A stretch of 13,781 bases of DNA, from assembly GCA_002332905.1 (NCBI GenBank), contig DDAM01000031.1, positions 1 to 13,781 on the forward strand, read 5' to 3'. The notes under the pieces were generated by a model. It saw nothing but the letters and a program-made list of their open reading frames with translations, was not told where the DNA came from and did no database searches. Both the position numbers and the translations under genes were made by a program. The stretch is from Firmicutes bacterium UBA2058 (GTDB taxonomy: Bacteria; Bacillota; Clostridia; Tissierellales; Sedimentibacteraceae). Of the stretch, positions 7,615 to 13,511 are shown in pieces (position 1 is the first letter of the stretch; every line of letters starts with the position of its first letter).

Positions 7615-7649
7615 ACTCGCAAGTGATATAGCAACAATAATAATAAACC

Positions 7650-8237
7650 TTAATATGCTTTCCCCCAATAAATCATTTTTTCTGCTTTTCTACCACAGCA
7701 TGCACACTTGGTATCAATCTCTTCTTGTTCAAATGGAATACATCTAGAAGTTAATCCTGCTACTGCCTTAATTTTTTCTTCACATTCTCTTTCACCACAC
7801 CATATCGCTTTAGTGAAACCTGATTTATTTTTAGCATTATATTTAAGCTCTTCTATTGTTTTAGCAACAAAAGTTCGTTCTTCCCTATTCTTTAACGTCT
7901 TCTCATATAAGCTCTTGTGAATTTCATCTAGTACAGCTAAAATTCTATCATTCAAACAATTTAAATTACATACTTCTTTTGCTCTAGTATCTCTTCTAAC
8001 TAAAACTGCTTGATTGTTTTCTATATCCTTTGGTCCAATTTCAATTCTAACTGGTATCCCCTTCATTTCATATTGATTGAACTTCCATCCTGGCATCTTA
8101 TCAGAATCATCTAGCTTAACTCTTACAACACTAGAAAGAATATTTTTTAGTTCATTAGCCTTATCAAGAACTCCCTCTCTATGTTGAGCAATTGGAACAA
8201 TGACTGCTTGAATTGGTGCTACCTTAGTATTATTAAC
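7650..8237 (-). pseudogene. proS: Prolyl-tRNA synthetase, C-terminal fragment
   Basis: About 195 residues match the C-terminal 40 percent of prolyl-tRNA synthetase of the archaeal/eukaryote-like type, whose full length is about 480. VAPIQAVIVPIAQHREGVLDK begins the anticodon-binding domain and PGWKFNQYEMKGIPVRIEIG follows. The C-terminal domain has the Zn-site Cys pattern (TSRC...KCACCGR) and the characteristic terminal Tyr (YWGKAY). The frame is open upstream of the internal ATG at 8096 as far as a stop at 8238-8240, and homology begins abruptly at TKVAPIQ. The catalytic class II core (motifs 1-3) is gone, so this fragment cannot charge tRNA. An intact copy must exist elsewhere in the genome. 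It is probably a relic of a partial duplication or recombination. Confidence 0.85.
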
Positions 8238-8657
8238 TTAATCTCTTTATCCATGTATTATATGTCCTTTAAAATTGACTATACTAACATTTTATACCAC
8301 ATGTTAAAATATAGATTATATAAACATTGTTTACTATTAATTGTATTATTTTATTAAAAATTGTATATTTAAGTAATTTTTATTACTACTTATAATAATC
8401 TATTTTTCACATTTATTTATACGGTGTATAAATTCTACTCACCAAATCAAAGATCTGGAGATCACTTACGGTACGGTTATTAACAACATGACTAAGTAAA
8501 TTTTCCCATTTTCCCAGTTTGATATTCCTCCTGCTTACATCCTATTGTTGGGAGTGTGGTGGTGCTATCAAATCTATTTTTAATCACTATTTTTTAATAT
8601 GTAAAATATATTTTGTATGACATTCAAAATTTTAACAATATGATTATACTCTTTTGC
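8238..8657. other. Intergenic region with no gene seen
   Basis: Positions 8238-8430 are extremely AT-rich with no ORF or promoter that I trust. The repeat copy at 8435-8484 follows. Then 8518-8572 has TTTGATA pairing with TATCAAA around a GC-richer core (TCCTCCTGC, then TTGTTGGGAGTGTGGTGG). That core may be structured but matches no RNA family I know. Confidence 0.45.
8435..8484. repeat. Dispersed intergenic repeat, copy 5
   Basis: It reads CTACTCACCAAATCAAAGAT, then CTGGAGATCACTTACGG and TACGGTTATTAAC. The AAATC-AAA-GAT hairpin core and the CACTTAYGGTA segment match the copies at 6624 and 7531. Confidence 0.6.
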
Positions 8658-8660
8658 TTT

Positions 8661-8707
8661 AAAAAACAACCTAAATCACTTTAGCTTAAAGTTGATTCAG
8701 GTTGTTT
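8661..8707 (-). terminator. Strong terminator of the 190-aa membrane protein gene
   Basis: On the minus strand a long hairpin (AAACAACCTGAATCAACTTTA pairing with TAAAGTGATTTAGGTTGTTT, two mismatches) is followed by TTTTAAAG. It starts about 20 bases after the stop at 8728. Confidence 0.85.
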
Positions 8708-8727
8708 CTCTATTCAGTTAAATAGTT

Positions 8728-9300
8728 TCATTCACCATCTTCTACTATAGAATTTATCTCATCAAAATAACCCTTTACCTTAGGAGCAAGTTCAAAATTA
8801 TGATTAAAATTAAATTTAAATTGATAATAATAATTTCGACTAAAATCAGTAGCGTAAAATTCTTCTGATGGTATTCCAGCAATCTTCTGTGAAATTATAT
8901 ATACTTTATTTATTTTTTCTATTGTATCATTTAAATATTCAGTATCATTCAGTAATGAACTGTCATTAAGTCCAGCTAAGTAATCAACAACGGGTTCTAT
9001 TTTTGAAGATAAATCTTCATTAAAACGGCTATTATTCATGATAGTACTTAAACGGTCTAATCTAGGTAACATTTTTTTTATCGAGTCATATTTTTCAGTT
9101 GTTGTTTCAGCCTCCATAATAATTTCATTATAATCTTCCATTATGTATCCAAACAACTTTATAGTGTTACTCGAATTAATATATATAGTATTGTTTACTC
9201 TATATACCATATTAGAAAAAGACCAAATTAGAAAAACTACTAAGATTAATAACCCAACTATGGTTATACCATAAATATCTTGAGTCTTCATTTTTCTCAT
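8728..9300 (-). CDS. Membrane-anchored protein, unknown; candidate immunity protein (190 aa)
   Basis: I do not recognise the family. I chose ATG 9300 because ATAGGAGGAG lies just before it; the longer in-frame start at 9423 has no such site and would run through the promoter and terminator described below. From this start the protein has a short basic head (MRKMKTQD) and one membrane segment (ITIVGLLILVVFLIWSF). The rest is a polar helical domain of about 160 residues with acidic and Asn-rich stretches, predicted outside the cell. The basic head followed by the hydrophobic segment fits an uncleaved signal anchor. It has its own sigma-A-like promoter and terminator, so it can be expressed without DNA damage. 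Position and topology suggest an immunity protein for the neighbouring 9431-9877 product. That is inference; it could equally be unrelated. Confidence 0.7.
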   Translation of the reverse strand: MRKMKTQDIYGITIVGLLILVVFLIWSFSNMVYRVNNTIYINSSNTIKLFGYIMEDYNEIIMEAETTTEKYDSIKKMLPRLDRLSTIMNNSRFNEDLSSKIEPVVDYLAGLNDSSLLNDTEYLNDTIEKINKVYIISQKIAGIPSEEFYATDFSRNYYYQFKFNFNHNFELAPKVKGYFDEINSIVEDGE

Positions 9301-9349
9301 AAAACTCCTCCTATATTCATTTTTGAAATTAGCATCATACCTAAATAAC

Positions 9350-9377
9350 ATTATACCACTTATTGATAATACAATAA
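9350..9377 (-). promoter_or_regulatory. Sigma-A-type promoter of the 190-aa membrane protein gene
   Basis: On the minus strand TATAAT (9350-9355) is a perfect -10 box with a weaker -35 TTATTG (9372-9377) 16 bases upstream. It lies about 50 bases before the start at 9300 and just after the terminator of the previous gene. It differs from the two ACTCTTT promoters of this block. Confidence 0.55.
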
Positions 9378-9403
9378 ATAAATGGAAGGAAAAATCCCTT
9401 CCA
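9378..9403 (-). terminator. Terminator of the 148-aa gene
   Basis: TGGAAGG and CCTTCCA (9383-9389 and 9397-9403) form a perfect 7-bp stem with a 7-base loop, followed on the minus strand by TTTATTTATT. It begins 27 bases after the stop of the 148-aa gene, making that gene a separate transcription unit. Confidence 0.75.
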
Positions 9404-9430
9404 CTTATCTTATTAATTTTCATTTTATTG

Positions 9431-9877
9431 TTAGAAAGTTACTGATGCCTCCAAAAACTCCGGTGCTATTTTCCAATACTGCTTGTTTTTTCCTTGGTAT
9501 TCCCATACATATTTCTCCTTAAGTATAATAGTTGTATATCTTCCAAGAGCCAGCAAGTCTATATATTTATCTACTGCTTCATATATTTTTCTAGCATGGT
9601 TCTTTTTGTCTACAGTAGACAGCATAGATATGAGATCAACTGCTGTTAATGCGCTTCCAAAGTATTCTGTTGAACCTATTATTACTGACACTATTTCTTT
9701 AAACACACTTACTTGTCCAGAATCAAATACATTAAAACATTTTCTTTTCATATCGCTTGCTTTTTGATAGCCATACAAATATGTTGTTTTGTATTTAACT
9801 GTCCCTGCAGCTGGATCTCCTAAAAGAGATACTTGACCATTTACTAATGACTCATTGATTACTTTTTCATTTTCCAT
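9431..9877 (-). CDS. Unknown 148-aa protein; candidate UviA-controlled bacteriocin or toxin
   Basis: I do not recognise this protein. It begins MENEKVINESLVNGQ and has no signal peptide, no double-glycine leader and no strong membrane helix. The middle (FKEIVSVIIGSTEYFGSALTAVDLISMLS) is amphipathic to mildly hydrophobic. The C-terminal third is aromatic and basic (YVWEYQGKNKQYWKIAPEFL). The single Cys rules out a disulfide within the chain. AAGGAGGAT lies about 11 bases before ATG 9877. It follows the sigma factor and holin-like operon, and its own promoter matches that of the sigma gene. In known loci controlled by this sigma group (pIP404 bcn, clostridial toxins) the gene in this position encodes a secreted bacteriocin or toxin without a signal peptide. 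By that analogy this is the effector. It is much smaller than BCN5. Confidence 0.65.
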   Translation of the reverse strand: MENEKVINESLVNGQVSLLGDPAAGTVKYKTTYLYGYQKASDMKRKCFNVFDSGQVSVFKEIVSVIIGSTEYFGSALTAVDLISMLSTVDKKNHARKIYEAVDKYIDLLALGRYTTIILKEKYVWEYQGKNKQYWKIAPEFLEASVTF

Positions 9878-9921
9878 AATTATCTTAAATCCTCCTTAAA
9901 ATTATAAATATCTTTTATTTT

Positions 9922-9935
9922 CTTAATCGATTAAG
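9922..9935. promoter_or_regulatory. Perfect 14-bp palindrome in the leader of the 148-aa gene
   Basis: CTTAATCGATTAAG reads the same on both strands. It lies between the ACTCTTT box and the ribosome binding site, within about 15-30 bases of the -10 region, so a bound dimer would block transcription. No corresponding palindrome precedes the sigma gene. Confidence 0.4.
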
Positions 9936-9943
9936 TAATTACA

Positions 9944-9978
9944 TATATAAAAGAGTGTTTTTCTATAAGATTTAGCAA
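9944..9978 (-). promoter_or_regulatory. Putative UviA-type promoter of the 148-aa gene
   Basis: On the minus strand TTGC (9975-9978) is followed after 18 bases by ACTCTTT (9950-9956) and then TATATA. The promoter upstream of the sigma gene has the same words with a 17-base spacer. CTCTTT is like the -10 described for TcdR-group promoters and unlike the sigma-A TATAAT. The spacer is A-rich in both. The promoter begins just beyond the uviB stop. Confidence 0.6.
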
Positions 9979-9986
9979 TATTGATT

Positions 9987-10226
9987 TTAATTTTTTTTCA
10001 AATTTTTTATGACATGTTTTTTTATTGTATCAACATCCTGTTTCACAACCTCTACAATATTAAGCTTTTCTGTCATCTGCTCAATTATATCCTGATAGTT
10101 TTTTTCTCTTTCTTCCTGCCGTTGGTCCCTTTTTTCTTGAGCTTTTAATATATAGAAAATTAAAAATACACTTAATATTGCCCACACACCTTGCCCTATT
10201 GCTCCTTCCATGAGTGCATTCTCCAT
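9987..10226 (-). CDS. uviB: UviB/BhlA-family holin-like protein (79 aa)
   Basis: This is a small membrane protein of the BhlA/UviB bacteriocin-holin family, thought to form lesions in the cytoplasmic membrane that release proteins lacking signal peptides. The N-terminus is MENALMEGAIGQGVWAILSV, with one membrane helix at about residues 12-28 (GVWAILSVFLIFYIL). A strongly charged helix or coiled coil follows (KAQEKRDQRQEEREKNYQD), then a basic tail, which is the family layout at its usual length of 70-80. ATG 10226 follows AAGGGGTG and lies 12 bases after the sigma factor stop, so the two are one operon, as uviA-uviB are on pIP404. I infer a role in export of the 9431-9877 product. BhlA-like proteins also occur in prophages, but no lysis enzyme is nearby. 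Confidence 0.85.
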   Translation of the reverse strand: MENALMEGAIGQGVWAILSVFLIFYILKAQEKRDQRQEEREKNYQDIIEQMTEKLNIVEVVKQDVDTIKKHVIKNLKKN

Positions 10227-10238
10227 ATTATCACCCCT

Positions 10239-10757
10239 TTAATTTAAATAATTACGTAAGTTTGAAATAGCTGTATTATGAAGCCTAGTTACAGCTTGTC
10301 TACTAATTGAAATCTTAATAGCTATTTCCTTATCAGTAAAATCATTAACATACTTATCCTTTAAAACTAATCTCTGCTTTGGTGTCAATACATTGCTTTG
10401 AACTAAATCACTTAGAAATACATCAAATTCTTTATCTCTAAATTCGTTATCTATTTCTGAATATATATCTACAAGTGCTATTGTTTCTACTTTTTTTATT
10501 TTTAATAATCTGAGGCTTTCATATTTCAATGAATTGACTAAATACATAACTAATGCACCTTCACTCAATTTTTCAACCTTTTCATTGTCAATTTTATATA
10601 TAAGTTTAAGTAAAAAAATCGTTAAATCAGTCTCTAGATATTCATTTTTATACTTTTTTGAGATTGACTGTATAAGTTTTTCAAATCTTTCTAGTATTAT
10701 CTTTAAGCTCTCACTATTCCCCATTTTTGCTAAAATAATATTATCCTTTAACGACAC
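10239..10757 (-). CDS. uviA: Alternative sigma factor of the UviA/TcdR/BotR group (172 aa)
   Basis: This RNA polymerase sigma factor is of the clostridial toxin and bacteriocin group (TcdR, BotR, the C. tetani TetR, UviA), which is related to ECF sigma factors. Residues about 20-65 (FEKLIQSISKKYKNEYLETD, then LTIFLLKLIYKI) form region 2, which binds core enzyme and the -10. Residues 124-172 are region 4, where LTPKQRLVLKDKYVNDFTDK is followed by IAIKISISRQAVTRLHNTA, a helix-turn-helix for the -35. The length matches the group. The start is GTG at 10757, behind AAGGGGGAATG; no upstream in-frame ATG exists. It heads an operon with the holin-like gene. The promoter carries a LexA-like box and the putative self-recognised ACTCTTT element, which predicts SOS induction followed by autoactivation. 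Confidence 0.85.
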   Translation of the reverse strand: MSLKDNIILAKMGNSESLKIILERFEKLIQSISKKYKNEYLETDLTIFLLKLIYKIDNEKVEKLSEGALVMYLVNSLKYESLRLLKIKKVETIALVDIYSEIDNEFRDKEFDVFLSDLVQSNVLTPKQRLVLKDKYVNDFTDKEIAIKISISRQAVTRLHNTAISNLRNYLN

Positions 10758-10794
10758 TATTACATTCCCCCTTATAATATTATAAAATCATTAT

Positions 10795-10829
10795 ATTATA
10801 TAAAGAGTATTTTTATATCAAAAAGGCAA
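10795..10829 (-). promoter_or_regulatory. Putative autoregulated promoter of the sigma factor operon
   Basis: On the minus strand TTGC (10826-10829) is followed after 17 bases by ACTCTTT (10802-10808) and TATATAATATAAT. The downstream TATAAT-like bases could also give sigma-A a weak start, supplying the first sigma factor molecules. The -35 side overlaps the LexA-like box at 10826-10839. Confidence 0.55.
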
Positions 10830-10839
10830 CATATGTTCT
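10826..10839 (-). promoter_or_regulatory. LexA (SOS) box upstream of the sigma factor gene
   Basis: AGAACATATGTTGC on the minus strand fits the Gram-positive SOS box CGAACRNRYGTTYC at 12 of 14 positions, with AACATATGTT perfectly symmetric. It overlaps the -35 side of the promoter, where bound LexA would block RNA polymerase. UV induction of uviAB on pIP404 is the known parallel. Confidence 0.6.
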
Positions 10840-10849
10840 TAAATTTTGA

Positions 10850-11658
10850 AAAAAATTTCCTAATGTTCTCTTGACAGGGCCTCAATTATCGATTAACCAT
10901 ATTCATGATTTTTTTAATCATTTAGTTGATCTAACCGAGCCTATTTGTAAAAGCTAAACTCTGATTTATCAAAATAATAATTGCTGATACTACTGAAATC
11001 AAAGCTTACACTAAAGAAAATAATCCCAAATTCTTCGAATCTATCTTAAATATAGATAATACAGCTAAGAGATCTAATCCAGACATAAATCCATACATAT
11101 TTGCTTGTAGTAAAATGCCCAAGTCAACCTATGCTAACGATGAAATCAAGCGTTCATACATCAATGGTCATTATTGCTACGCATTAAAAGCAACTATATT
11201 AGTTAATTGCCTTGGTATCGTTAGACACATTGATTTTAACGACTCTCACTCTCAAGTCATTAGATTTTCAAAATCACGATACAGCTGAAAGTGCTAAAGA
11301 TGATTATGCTTCAAAAGCTTTAATTCCCATAATGAGACGTTATTTTTCTATTCACCAGGACTTTAAATATAATTTCTTTCTTGGTGATGCTGCTTATGAT
11401 TGTGATGATAACTATAAATATTTAACTAAGGATTGTAGCATAGTTCCAATAATACCTATTAATTCTCGTAATTCTTCTTCTTTACCACAGCCTAGCCGCT
11501 TTACTGATTATGGCACTTCTTTATGTCCGAATGACCCTAGCCTCCCTATGAAGTTTGATGGTATAACTAGAGAAAAGGGCCGTGTTATAAGAATCAAGTG
11601 GTTATGTCCAAAATCTAAAAATACTTATGAAAATAAAACAACAAAATACATTCTTTAA
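10850..11658 (+). pseudogene. Decayed DDE transposase (IS4/IS1182-like)
   Basis: Homologous pieces lie in three different frames. The first ends TEPICKS at a stop at 10955-10957. The second runs from about 10960 to the stop at 11286-11288 and holds the first catalytic Asp in IADTTEIKAYTK and the segment GHYCYALKATILVNCLGIV. The third starts near 11245 with SLDFQNHDTAESAKDDYA, has the second Asp in FFLGDAAYD, and ends at 11658. The C-terminal part with the catalytic Glu is missing, as is the N-terminus. At least two frameshifts and two truncations make it non-functional. It begins immediately behind the sigma gene promoter and LexA box. I could not find its terminal repeats. Confidence 0.8.
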
Positions 11659-11780
11659 GAAGATTAGTCTCTTAAAGCCTATCCATAGTGTTTAAAATTT
11701 CCAATTAAATATCCTAGAGCTACTTTAGCCTAAATTCTTTTAATAGTTTTGCAATAGGCTATAAAAAAAGAGTTATTCAA

Positions 11781-11825
11781 TATAAAGTGGTCCCTATGTC
11801 AAGGACATTTTAAAAAGAGAGCTAT
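11781..11825. repeat. Left terminal inverted repeat of the IS3-family element
   Basis: It reads TATAAAGTGGTCCCTATGTC onward to AAAAAGAGAGCTAT. The transposase stop codon (11822-11824) lies inside it. Confidence 0.8.
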
Positions 11826-13144
11826 GCAGCTAAAAGCTGATTCCTGTATTGTACGGGAGTCAGCTTTTTCAAATTCCACTGACATCTATAATTGTTATAG
11901 TAGTCTATATAGTTATCTATACTAATTTGAAGTTCATCTAATTTAATGCAATTTTTGTAGGCAACCTCATCTTTCAAGTGACCAAAGAAAGACTCCTGCG
12001 GAGCATTATCCCAGCAGTTTTCTCTTCTAGACATAGATTGTCCAAGTTTGTATTTCTTTAATAAGTGTTGGAATTTGGGGCTAGTATAATGTACACCTTG
12101 ATCAGAATGTATAAAAGCAGCATTATCTAGATGTAGCCCTGGCGTAGCCATTAGTTTATGAATTGTACCTGTAGCTATATCAAGAGTGATTTTATCTGAC
12201 AAGTTATATGCTAATATTTCATTTGTTGAAGCATCTTTAATGGTCGATAAATAGGCCATATGATTATCACCATATGGAAGATAAGTAATATCTGTTAATA
12301 GTACTTTACCTGTAATTCCTTGCTTAAATTCTCTATTAAGCAGATTAGGAAGTACTGAATGTTCTTTAGTTGCTTTCGCAATTCGTTTATATGGATTGGC
12401 ACATCTTATAGGGCATACAATATTATACTTTTTCATAATACGTTGAATTTTTTTCCTACTATAGACTATATTAAATTCATTTTCTAATGTCATTTTGATA
12501 GAACGAGAGCCCTTTTTATAACCTCTATGATTAAAAGCAATTAATATGGTATCACGCACTACCAAGTCTTCTTCTTCGCGTTGTTTCCTTTTATTATTGC
12601 ATTTTAAGTAGTTATAATATCCCGAACGGGATACATTAGCTGTTTTACACAAATGAGTAACAACATTAGAAAAACTAGAACTATTGACAATAGACTCAAT
12701 TAATCCAAATGCATCTGTTGTTGCTAATTTATTTCTTTTCACCTGCCTTTCGCATAGCTCTAATTTTTTTAGCATTTCTACCTCTGTCTTGAGATATTCA
12801 ATTTCTGCATCTTTTCTAGCTATTATTTCATCCTTTGAAAGCTCACGCTTGAGCTTTGCTCCACTATTATGCTTTCTAGTATCATCTAAGCCTAATACGC
12901 CCTTATCTTTGAAAGCTTTTCGCCATCTAGCCCCAGCGACTTCACAATGCCTTTCACCTATAATACCAATATCAAAACCAGCTTCTTCGAAGATTAACCT
13001 AGATGTTTTTCCTTTCTTAGATTCAGCTATAAAATGTATTTTAAATTCATTCGAATATGTTATTGATTTTTCGCTTACACTTTGAACATATTTATTCTTT
13101 GATAATAATTCAACTTCTTCAACAGTAAAAGTCTTTTTACTCAT
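11822..13144 (-). CDS. IS3-family transposase, single-ORF form (440 aa)
   Basis: It catalyses copy-out transposition of the surrounding element. Residue numbers count from the GTG at 13153. The first 100 residues are a helix-turn-helix OrfA-type domain (FKIHFIAESKKGKTSRLIFE), followed by a coiled coil (KDAEIEYLKTEVEMLKKLEL). After HTH_21-type sequence (VSRSGYYNYLK) comes the rve integrase core. The catalytic residues are D288 (LLTDITYLPYG), D351 (FIHSDQGVHYTS) and E387 (NAPQESFFGHLKDE), giving DD(35)E. The end (YIDYYNNYRCQWNLKKLTP) is typical. Most IS3 elements encode OrfA and OrfB in two frames joined by slippage; here they are one continuous frame. An A7 run remains at the usual junction (12764-12770). 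ATG 13144 is preferred because GAGGTG lies 7 bases before it. Confidence 0.92.
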   Translation of the reverse strand: MSKKTFTVEEVELLSKNKYVQSVSEKSITYSNEFKIHFIAESKKGKTSRLIFEEAGFDIGIIGERHCEVAGARWRKAFKDKGVLGLDDTRKHNSGAKLKRELSKDEIIARKDAEIEYLKTEVEMLKKLELCERQVKRNKLATTDAFGLIESIVNSSSFSNVVTHLCKTANVSRSGYYNYLKCNNKRKQREEEDLVVRDTILIAFNHRGYKKGSRSIKMTLENEFNIVYSRKKIQRIMKKYNIVCPIRCANPYKRIAKATKEHSVLPNLLNREFKQGITGKVLLTDITYLPYGDNHMAYLSTIKDASTNEILAYNLSDKITLDIATGTIHKLMATPGLHLDNAAFIHSDQGVHYTSPKFQHLLKKYKLGQSMSRRENCWDNAPQESFFGHLKDEVAYKNCIKLDELQISIDNYIDYYNNYRCQWNLKKLTPVQYRNQLLAA

Positions 13145-13190
13145 TTTAATCACCTCATACTTTTATTGTACAAAAAAAGAACCTATACTG

Positions 13191-13235
13191 ATAGCTCTCT
13201 TTTTATAGTGTCTATCATATAGGTTCCATTTTATA
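13191..13235. repeat. Right terminal inverted repeat of the IS3-family element
   Basis: Its reverse complement reads TATAAAATGGAACCTATATG onward to AAAAAGAGAGCTAT, and pairs with 11781-11825 without gaps. It lies about 50 bases upstream of the transposase start and probably holds its promoter region. Confidence 0.8.
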
Positions 13236-13312
13236 AAAGAACACCTCTTTTATACTTCATTATAATATATATTTATGATAATAATTAATTAACACTAAAA
13301 ATACTTATATTA

Positions 13313-13489
13313 TTAAGGAAATTGCACAATTCCTTGAGATCCTTCTAAAATATTGTTATTCATCCATACCGGTAAACAATCATGGTGTTGTAAAAATTGT
13401 ATATGTTCGTCACTAATCCTAAATTCAAATAAAGCTATTTTATATACACTACCAGTATTTAAATTATATAAATAGTATATATTTATCAT
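13313..13489 (-). CDS. Hypothetical 58-aa ORF downstream of the methyltransferase fragment
   Basis: ATG 13489 opens a frame beginning MINIYYLYNLNTGSVYKIAL and ending GSQGIVQFP at 13313. The composition is protein-like (FEFRISDEHIQFLQHHDCLP) with no membrane segment or recognised motif. No good ribosome binding site precedes it (AAGAATAG only). It starts 22 bases after the methyltransferase stop, so it could be the next gene of that operon or a remnant. Function is unknown and reality is uncertain. Confidence 0.35.
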   Translation of the reverse strand: MINIYYLYNLNTGSVYKIALFEFRISDEHIQFLQHHDCLPVWMNNNILEGSQGIVQFP

Positions 13490-13511
13490 CTATTCTTATT
13501 TTATTTATAAG

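Larger units (their letters stand above)
11781..13235 (-). mobile_element. IS3-family insertion sequence, apparently complete (about 1455 bp)
   Basis: A single transposase gene is bracketed by 45-bp imperfect inverted repeats at 11781-11825 and 13191-13235, identical at 36 of 45 positions. The inner 15 bases (TAAAAAGAGAGCTAT) are perfect. If the element ends at the conventional TG...CA it would be 11788-13228. I see no convincing 3-5 bp target duplication with either boundary (CAA versus AAA, or AAG versus TTT). The insertion may therefore be old, or it may have recombined. It separates the decayed transposase from the methyltransferase fragment. Confidence 0.85.

Noticed and set aside
6511..8484. 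CRISPR array
   Set aside because: The repeats are irregularly spaced, differ in length and are separated by genes; there are no uniform spacers or cas genes.
8518..8572. Riboswitch or known structured RNA
   Set aside because: Only a 7-bp closing stem is clear, no known aptamer motif is recognised, and it is not in the leader of an intact gene.
8728..9423. Longer 231-aa version of the membrane protein
   Set aside because: Its start lies before the terminator at 9378-9403 and the promoter at 9350-9377 and has no ribosome binding site; ATG 9300 has AGGAGG.
9987..10226. Phage holin from a prophage
   Set aside because: No endolysin, tail or other phage genes nearby; the sigma factor partner points to the UviB role.
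12684..13085. 133-codon plus-strand ORF
   Set aside because: Antisense shadow of the IS3 transposase.
11788..13228. Target-site duplication of the IS3 element
   Set aside because: No identical 3-5 bp flanks with either choice of ends.
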